Assembly (NCBI GenBank): GCA_945861255.1
Contig: CAMAUG010000117.1
Coordinates: 1-10,479, forward strand
Source of the DNA: Candidatus Sulfopaludibacter sp. SbA3
Lineage (GTDB): Bacteria > Acidobacteriota > Terriglobia > Bryobacterales > Bryobacteraceae
Length of the DNA stretch: 10,479 nucleotides
Reading direction: 5' to 3'
The notes under the pieces were generated by a model. That model ran no database searches. It was not told the origin of the DNA and worked only from the letters and a program-made list of their open reading frames with translations. Positions 6,226 through 10,479 of this stretch are shown one piece after another (positions within the stretch are counted from its first letter, which is position 1; the number at the start of each line of letters is the position of its first letter). The translations under genes and the position numbers were made by a program.

Positions 6226-8682
6226 TCACTTGTTTAGATTCATGACGCGATGTTGAGCAAGATTCACCGGCGTTTCGCTGCCGGGCGCGCTCATGCTGAA
6301 CGGCGTGCTGTTGACGATCCCTAAAACGATGCTGGACCAGCGGTAATCCCGCGGAGCCGCGTCACGGGTAATCTTGCGGATGGCGGGCAAATCGGTATAT
6401 TCGGTGCCGCGGCCGATTGCATACGCCATCAGTTTCTCCGTAAACGTGCGAACGAAATCTTCTTTGTGGCTTGCCAGCAGCGTGCGCAGACCGGCCACTC
6501 CTTCAAAACGAGTGCCATCCGGCAGCGACGCCGTGACGTCGATCGGCGCGCCGTCGCTTTCGGTTCGCCATTTGCCAAGCGCGTCAAAGTTTTCGAGTGA
6601 GAAACCCAATGGATCCATGCGCTGATGGCAGGAGGCGCACACCGTGTTCTTACGATGCAGCTCCATGCGTTGACGGAGCGCCCGAGGCTGGCCGTCCGCG
6701 CCTGCATCTCTCAGAGCCGGAACATCCGGCGGTGGTGGCGGTGGCGGAGCACCAAGTATATTGGCAAGCAGGTAGCGGCCGCGCAGAGTGACGGAGGTGC
6801 GATTCGGGTAGGATGTCACCGCCAGTATGCTGGCTTGCCCCAGCAGCCCGCCGCGCGTGCCGTCGCTGAATTGCACCCGCCGGAAGCGATTTCCATAGAT
6901 ATTGGGAATGCCGTAATGCTTGGCCATTCGCTCGTTCACATAGCTATAGTCGGCCGTCAGCAATTCAGCCACGCCGCGATCCGCTTGCAGTTGGCTGGCG
7001 ACGAAATTCTGCGTCTCCTGCGCCATCGCATCGCGCAGGTTCTCGTCGAATTCTCTATACAAATCGGTATCGGGAACAATCCCGGCAAGTTTGCTCAAGC
7101 CAAGCCAGCGGTTGGCGAAGCCATCCACCAATGCCCGCGAGCGTGGATCGCGAAGCATGCGCTGCACCTGCTGTTCCAATACCTTCGGTTCTCTCAGCCG
7201 GCCGCCGATGGCCAGATTCCGCAGTTCGTCGTCGGGAATGCTGCTCCACAGAAAGAACGATAGCCGTGATGCCAGATCCAGGTCGCTAAGACGGTACGGC
7301 GCTCCTGGAACTGCGTTTGCCGGCATGCGTTCGACGCGAAACAGAAAGCTGGGAGCCGCCAGAATACGTTCCAGCCCCTTCTGAATGCCCTCGTCGAAAT
7401 CCTTTTCCTCCCGGCCCGCCCGATAGAAACCGAGCAGTGTTTTCACATCGTCATCGGTGACCGGGCGGCGATAGGCGCGCGTGGCCAGCGTGGACAATAT
7501 TTTCTTTGCGCAGGGTTCCTCGCCTGCCGCGTCCTTGGGCGTGCAGATAAACACCTTGCGCCGGCTCGGTGAATCACCGCGCGCCGTCGTGCCGTAAGGG
7601 CCCCCGATGTACACATACTCCACCGAGGGGTTGCCGTGATAGTATTCGTTGGTCGTACGGCCAAAACCGATCTGCGCCGGCTGCAGGATGCCTTCGGGCT
7701 CCCAGAAACGCCGGACGAACGATATACTCACTTGATGCTCGCCGGCCTTCACCGGCACGCGCGCTTCCAGACCCGCGTCGGCCGTATGCATATAGACTTC
7801 GAAATCCGGAGAGCCTTGCGTGTTGCCGGCAAAATTTTCTGGCGTCGTCAGGCCCGGCGCGTCGCCGCCTACCGTGAAACGTTTCACGCGCACTCCGTCC
7901 AGCCGGATGTCGAGCTGGTGCGGCTCGCCCATGCCCACCAGGTACTCGTAGTGTTGCCTCCTCAGTTGAACTTTGATCGTATAGTCCCCATCCACCGGGA
8001 AGAAATAGCGGATGAGCGCGCCGCCCTGCGATCCAAACGGAAGGTCGTCGCTCATCTGGTCGTCCTGGATGAGCAGCTTGGAATATTTGTAGGTTTCCAC
8101 CGCCGGGCGCAGCGCGAGGTCGCCCACTGCCAAGCGGCTGATTCTGCGCGCCGCGGACAGGTAATTCTCTAGCAGCACCGGCGACACCGACAGAACGCTG
8201 GCGAGGTTGTCGAATCCTTCTTGGTCCGCGTCATCGGCGGAGAGAAACGCCTTCCCATCGATCTCGAGTCCTAGCAAGTCGCGCACGGCGGCAATGTACT
8301 CCGCGCGGTTCAACCGATGTACTGCCACGCGCCCGGGGTTCGGCTTGGCCAGAGCTGCGGCGTCCAGCCCGGCCTCTAATTCCGAGGTTACATTCGCATA
8401 CGTGGCTTGGTCAGGTCTGGGCAGTCCGGCGGGCGGCATCTCGCCCGTGCGGAACTTGCGCGCCACTTTTTCCCATAAATCCGCGCGCTCACCGATACGC
8501 TCAAAGTCCACGGTATCAAGCTGGAGTCCCGCTGTTTTCAGTTTCGCGTTGTGGCAGGTGACGCAATACTTATTAACGACCACCTTGGCGGAAAGTTTTT
8601 GCGCTTCGTCCGCCCGTAAGGGCAAACTCGCGGTGATCGCGAAAATACTGAAACATGTCCCGGCTAGTAATCGGTAAGTCAT
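6226..8682 (-). CDS. DUF1592-type planctomycete cytochrome protein (PSCyt1, DUF1587, DUF1595, DUF1592, DUF1588, DUF1585)
   Basis: An 818-residue exported multidomain protein. After a signal peptide (about 1-24) comes a planctomycete cytochrome c region with haem motif CVTCH (40-44) and the distal METHIONINE-bearing GEMPPAG (80-86). DUF1587 follows (VHRLNRAEYIAAVRDLLGLE, 121-140). Next is a beta-rich part resembling a carbohydrate-binding module (about 222-330), then DUF1595 (about 392-454), DUF1592 (about 463-590) and DUF1588 (about 610-706) with the proline run of GAPPPPPPPD (644-653) and a second haem motif CASCH (682-686). DUF1585 closes it (about 722-795). ATG at 8682 is preferred because it begins the signal peptide, though no Shine-Dalgarno precedes it. 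A GTG at 8742 with GAGAGG six bases upstream is a rival. Reaction and substrate are unknown; redox work on cell-surface polymers is often suspected. It leads a three-gene operon. Confidence 0.9.
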   Translation of the reverse strand: MTYRLLAGTCFSIFAITASLPLRADEAQKLSAKVVVNKYCVTCHNAKLKTAGLQLDTVDFERIGERADLWEKVARKFRTGEMPPAGLPRPDQATYANVTSELEAGLDAAALAKPNPGRVAVHRLNRAEYIAAVRDLLGLEIDGKAFLSADDADQEGFDNLASVLSVSPVLLENYLSAARRISRLAVGDLALRPAVETYKYSKLLIQDDQMSDDLPFGSQGGALIRYFFPVDGDYTIKVQLRRQHYEYLVGMGEPHQLDIRLDGVRVKRFTVGGDAPGLTTPENFAGNTQGSPDFEVYMHTADAGLEARVPVKAGEHQVSISFVRRFWEPEGILQPAQIGFGRTTNEYYHGNPSVEYVYIGGPYGTTARGDSPSRRKVFICTPKDAAGEEPCAKKILSTLATRAYRRPVTDDDVKTLLGFYRAGREEKDFDEGIQKGLERILAAPSFLFRVERMPANAVPGAPYRLSDLDLASRLSFFLWSSIPDDELRNLAIGGRLREPKVLEQQVQRMLRDPRSRALVDGFANRWLGLSKLAGIVPDTDLYREFDENLRDAMAQETQNFVASQLQADRGVAELLTADYSYVNERMAKHYGIPNIYGNRFRRVQFSDGTRGGLLGQASILAVTSYPNRTSVTLRGRYLLANILGAPPPPPPPDVPALRDAGADGQPRALRQRMELHRKNTVCASCHQRMDPLGFSLENFDALGKWRTESDGAPIDVTASLPDGTRFEGVAGLRTLLASHKEDFVRTFTEKLMAYAIGRGTEYTDLPAIRKITRDAAPRDYRWSSIVLGIVNSTPFSMSAPGSETPVNLAQHRVMNLNK

Positions 8683-8701
8683 TAAGGAAGCTACCGTTAC
8701 G

Positions 8702-8730
8702 ATCTTCCTCGGCTGCGGAAAGAAAGTCAA
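8702..8730 (-). promoter_or_regulatory. possible promoter of the DUF1592-DUF1552-ankyrin operon
   Basis: On the minus strand TTGACT (8730-8725) and GAAGAT (8707-8702) are separated by 17 bases. The -35 box is good and the -10 box poor (three of six). Transcription would begin shortly before the ATG at 8682, which agrees with that start but not with the rival GTG at 8742. Confidence 0.3.
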
Positions 8731-8852
8731 GGGTAGGATCACCGGGACCCTCTCGCAATCCACGCCGGGCCTATGCGTATTGGCGCGCGTTGTGCCTCGA
8801 ATACGCCGCTTCCGAAGGCACTGCGGATGACGGGCAAGGGAATCGGCGTGAG

Positions 8853-9896
8853 TTACTCCACCGCTTTTTTCGCGGCGGCGTCCGCGTCGGCCACGCGGGC
8901 TCCACGCAGAGTGTTCTCCAACCCGTAATTCGCCTCATGACAGGCGTATTCGAAGAGTGTGCCGGTGAGCTTCGTCATGGGCAGCTCGCCCGACCACGGC
9001 TTGGTCCACATCCCCGGATCATCCACCGTGAACTGGTAGAGGATCGTTTCCGGGTCTACGCGGGTGAGGCGCTCGACCACGTGCAGGTTCTGGGCTCCTT
9101 TGAAAGGAGTCAAATCCGTGAAATTTGTGGTATCCACCACCAGCGTGTTGCCCTCCCAATGGCCCACCGAGTCGCCCCCCCACAGCCGGACGTTCTTCGA
9201 AAGATGCGGACGCCCGTCCATGGCAATGATGCGAACGTCGTGGATCTCTTCGGCTTCAATGGCCACGAAGCCCGCGCCCTGTACGATCTGCAGATTGCTG
9301 TTGTAGCGGATGGGAAGAAGAGGCGGTCCCACGTTGGCCCGCGCCAGGCATCGCGCTTCCAGCGGCCGGTTCTCCGGGCCATCCAATTCATGTCCCTTTT
9401 CCTTAGCCGCGAGCGTGGCGACTCTGTCGCGGGCCGCGGGCGTCAAGGGAGGAATGGTTCCTTCCGGCCCCGCAATCAGCGAGGTTCGCCGGTTCCAGGC
9501 AACTTTGGACTGGAGCCAGTCCAGCCCGTACTGGGCAAAATCGTAGTGCACATCCTCCGGGGCTGCGCCCGCTACGCCTGAATGGTTAGCAGGCGGCTCG
9601 CCTTCCACTTCATTCCGGGCGTAGCGCTCGCGCTGCGCCTTTTGAACTCCCGCCAATTCCGCTTGCGTATAGAACTCTTTCCCAGCGAGCTCCTTGGGGC
9701 GTTGCAAGGGTGTAACGCTGTTGTTGGTCCAGACTCCCTGCAGGTCGGGCTGGCCATCGGGCGTACGTGGCGGGGTCCACGTTCCCTTCACCGCGGCTGC
9801 GGGCTTGGCTTTCGGCGCTTGCGATGTTGCCTGGCCGGCGGCGGGTACAATCGTGAGCGCCAGCGCACTCAATGACGCGAGAATGAAATTTCTCAT
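8853..9896 (-). CDS. conserved secreted protein of unknown function ('GQPDLQGVW' family)
   Basis: A complete 347-residue exported protein. Residues 1-22 are a signal peptide (MRNFILASLSALALTIVPAA), followed by an Ala/Lys/Pro-rich linker to about 37. The conserved part opens with PRTPDGQPDLQGVW (43-56), a phrase found in very many acidobacterial secreted proteins. Further conserved blocks are RCLAR (182-186), EIHDVRII (217-224), GHWEGNTLVVDTTNF (245-259) and YACHEANYGLENTLRGAR (317-334). I know no biochemical function or secure domain name for it. The even spacing of Trp, His and Glu in a beta-rich C-terminal half suggests a lipocalin-like or sandwich fold, but that is a guess. ATG at 9896 is supported by GGGGAGG six bases upstream and by the signal peptide. 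It lies between a quinoprotein gene and the DUF1592 operon on the same strand, with gaps of 170 bases each side, so it may be its own unit. Confidence 0.85.
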   Translation of the reverse strand: MRNFILASLSALALTIVPAAGQATSQAPKAKPAAAVKGTWTPPRTPDGQPDLQGVWTNNSVTPLQRPKELAGKEFYTQAELAGVQKAQRERYARNEVEGEPPANHSGVAGAAPEDVHYDFAQYGLDWLQSKVAWNRRTSLIAGPEGTIPPLTPAARDRVATLAAKEKGHELDGPENRPLEARCLARANVGPPLLPIRYNSNLQIVQGAGFVAIEAEEIHDVRIIAMDGRPHLSKNVRLWGGDSVGHWEGNTLVVDTTNFTDLTPFKGAQNLHVVERLTRVDPETILYQFTVDDPGMWTKPWSGELPMTKLTGTLFEYACHEANYGLENTLRGARVADADAAAKKAVE

Positions 9897-9902
9897 TGTA
9901 AA

Positions 9903-9909
9903 CCTCCCC
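9903..9909 (-). promoter_or_regulatory. strong Shine-Dalgarno deciding the start at 9896
   Basis: GGGGAGG on the minus strand lies six bases before the ATG at 9896. It excludes the in-frame ATG at 9920, which lies upstream of this site and would add eight residues ahead of the signal peptide. Confidence 0.7.
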
Positions 9910-9925
9910 AAGTCTGACACCAGCC

Positions 9926-9954
9926 AAGCTACCGTCGAATCATGTCGAAGTCAA
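9926..9954 (-). promoter_or_regulatory. possible promoter of the secreted-protein gene
   Basis: On the minus strand TTGACT (9954-9949) and TAGCTT (9931-9926) are 17 bases apart, about 30 bases before the start codon at 9896. The -35 hexamer matches five of six consensus bases and the -10 only three. The same CTTGACTT string precedes the DUF1592 gene. Confidence 0.35.
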
Positions 9955-10036
9955 GGCTGCCCCCCCATCGTGCACCCCAATCGATGCCGCCGCCCCGCTG
10001 CATTGGGCGGTCTTCGGTTTGATGCCGGCGCGGAGA

Positions 10037-10063
10037 CGCATCGGCACAGTTGCCGCCGATGCG
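10037..10063 (-). terminator. hairpin after the quinoprotein stop codon, possible terminator
   Basis: CGCATCGGC (10037-10045) and GCCGATGCG (10055-10063) form a perfect nine-base stem with a nine-base loop. On the minus strand it begins three bases after the TAG of the dehydrogenase gene. No run of T follows, so it may be a Rho-assisted terminator or an mRNA-stabilising end rather than a textbook intrinsic terminator. Confidence 0.45.
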
Positions 10064-10066
10064 GGG

Positions 10067-10479
10067 CTATTCGGGTAGCGCGAAGACGTACATAGCGTTG
10101 CTGCCGCTGGCAGTGTCCACCTCGGGGGTCATGCCCAGCCCCATGCCGGCGATCAGGCCACCGCCTGCCGCGACGGCGATGTATTGGCGGCCGTTGACCG
10201 AATACGCTACGGTGCCGCCCACCACCTGTACGGGAAGTCTGGTCTGCCACAGGACCCGGCCGCTATCGGCATCCAGCGCCCGCAGATAGCGGTCCATCCC
10301 GCCGTTGAAAAGGAGCCCACCGCCGGTCGCCAGAATCGGCGAATAGTTCGTCACGCGCGTGTCCCAGGTCCACAACGTTCGGCCGGTCTCGACCGAGATC
10401 GCGTCGATGCGGCCAACCTTGTCCTTGCCGGCCGCGAACTTGCCGACGTTGTTCGTGTTGTAGACGAACTGCGGCGCGG
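10067..10479 (-). CDS. PQQ-dependent dehydrogenase, C-terminal part (gene runs off the window)
   Basis: The last 136 residues of a quinoprotein beta-propeller of the PQQ-dependent alcohol/glucose dehydrogenase type; the start lies beyond 10479. These periplasmic enzymes oxidise alcohols or sugars and pass electrons to cytochromes. Two blade signatures are clear: DAISVETGRTLWTWDT in the first 42 visible residues and LRALDADSGRVLWQTRLPVQ further on, followed by VVGGTVAYSVNGRQYIAVAA, the usual last blade before the end. The protein stops at MYVFALPE, so it has no C-terminal cytochrome c domain in this reading, unlike type II alcohol dehydrogenases, and would need a separate electron acceptor. 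Active-site residues lie upstream and cannot be checked. A non-enzymatic PQQ-binding-like propeller is the main alternative. Confidence 0.82.
   Translation of the reverse strand, partial: APQFVYNTNNVGKFAAGKDKVGRIDAISVETGRTLWTWDTRVTNYSPILATGGGLLFNGGMDRYLRALDADSGRVLWQTRLPVQVVGGTVAYSVNGRQYIAVAAGGGLIAGMGLGMTPEVDTASGSNAMYVFALPE

Noticed and set aside
6726..6747. GGTGGC-rich tandem stretch as a microsatellite
   Set aside because: It encodes the proline run typical of DUF1588 proteins, so codon repetition explains it.
8775..8806. GCGTATT...AATACGC inverted repeat as a terminator
   Set aside because: The stem is seven pairs with an 18-base loop and no T run, and it lies about 45 bases past the stop of the secreted-protein gene. 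It is too weak to call.
8655..9581. Plus-strand open frame of 308 codons opposite the secreted protein
   Set aside because: It is antisense to the conserved secreted-protein gene and the DUF1592 start. It has no domain, and composition is typical of a shadow frame.

Overview
The window looks like part of an acidobacterial chromosome, most likely of the Solibacter/Bryobacter type. This rests on inference from protein families, not on a marker gene. The DNA is GC-rich and dense in genes. It holds a planctomycete-type cytochrome protein (PSCyt1/DUF1587/DUF1595/DUF1592/DUF1588/DUF1585), a DUF1552 partner, a secreted ankyrin-repeat protein, a secreted protein with a 'GQPDLQGVW' motif, and the tail of a PQQ-type quinoprotein. 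These families often sit together in Acidobacteria.

Layout. A small plus-strand module (87-592) encodes a ribbon-helix-helix DNA-binding protein followed by an 82-residue partner that overlaps it by one base (TGATG). A perfect inverted repeat lies just upstream, so it looks like a self-regulated toxin-antitoxin-like pair. Everything else is on the minus strand. Read in the direction of transcription (high to low coordinates) it comprises: the C-terminal end of a PQQ-dependent dehydrogenase (10479-10067); a 347-residue secreted protein of unknown function (9896-8853); a tight three-gene run of DUF1592 protein (8682-6226), DUF1552 protein (6213-4870) and secreted ankyrin protein (4855-3353), with gaps of only 12 and 14 bases; a ketopantoate-reductase-family protein (3267-2320); a decayed MaoC-type hydratase (about 2323-2100); and a secreted metal-dependent amidohydrolase (2063-672).

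How the genes fit together. Most minus-strand products carry N-terminal export signals, so the region appears to supply periplasmic or cell-surface functions. The DUF1592 protein has two CxxCH haem-binding motifs, and the quinoprotein belongs to a family of periplasmic oxidoreductases, so shared electron transfer is conceivable but unproven. The clearest surprise is the MaoC remnant. Its GTG start still overlaps the stop codon of the reductase gene (GTGA), and its GD....H active-site signature is intact. However, it is broken by about three frame changes and an in-frame TAG and is cut off in its C-terminal half. The ribosome-binding site and start codon of the amidohydrolase lie directly behind the break.

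No RNA gene, CRISPR array, insertion sequence or phage gene was seen. No gene-free stretch exceeds 300 bases. The gaps at 593-671, 3268-3352, 8683-8852 and 9897-10066 hold only the sites listed.
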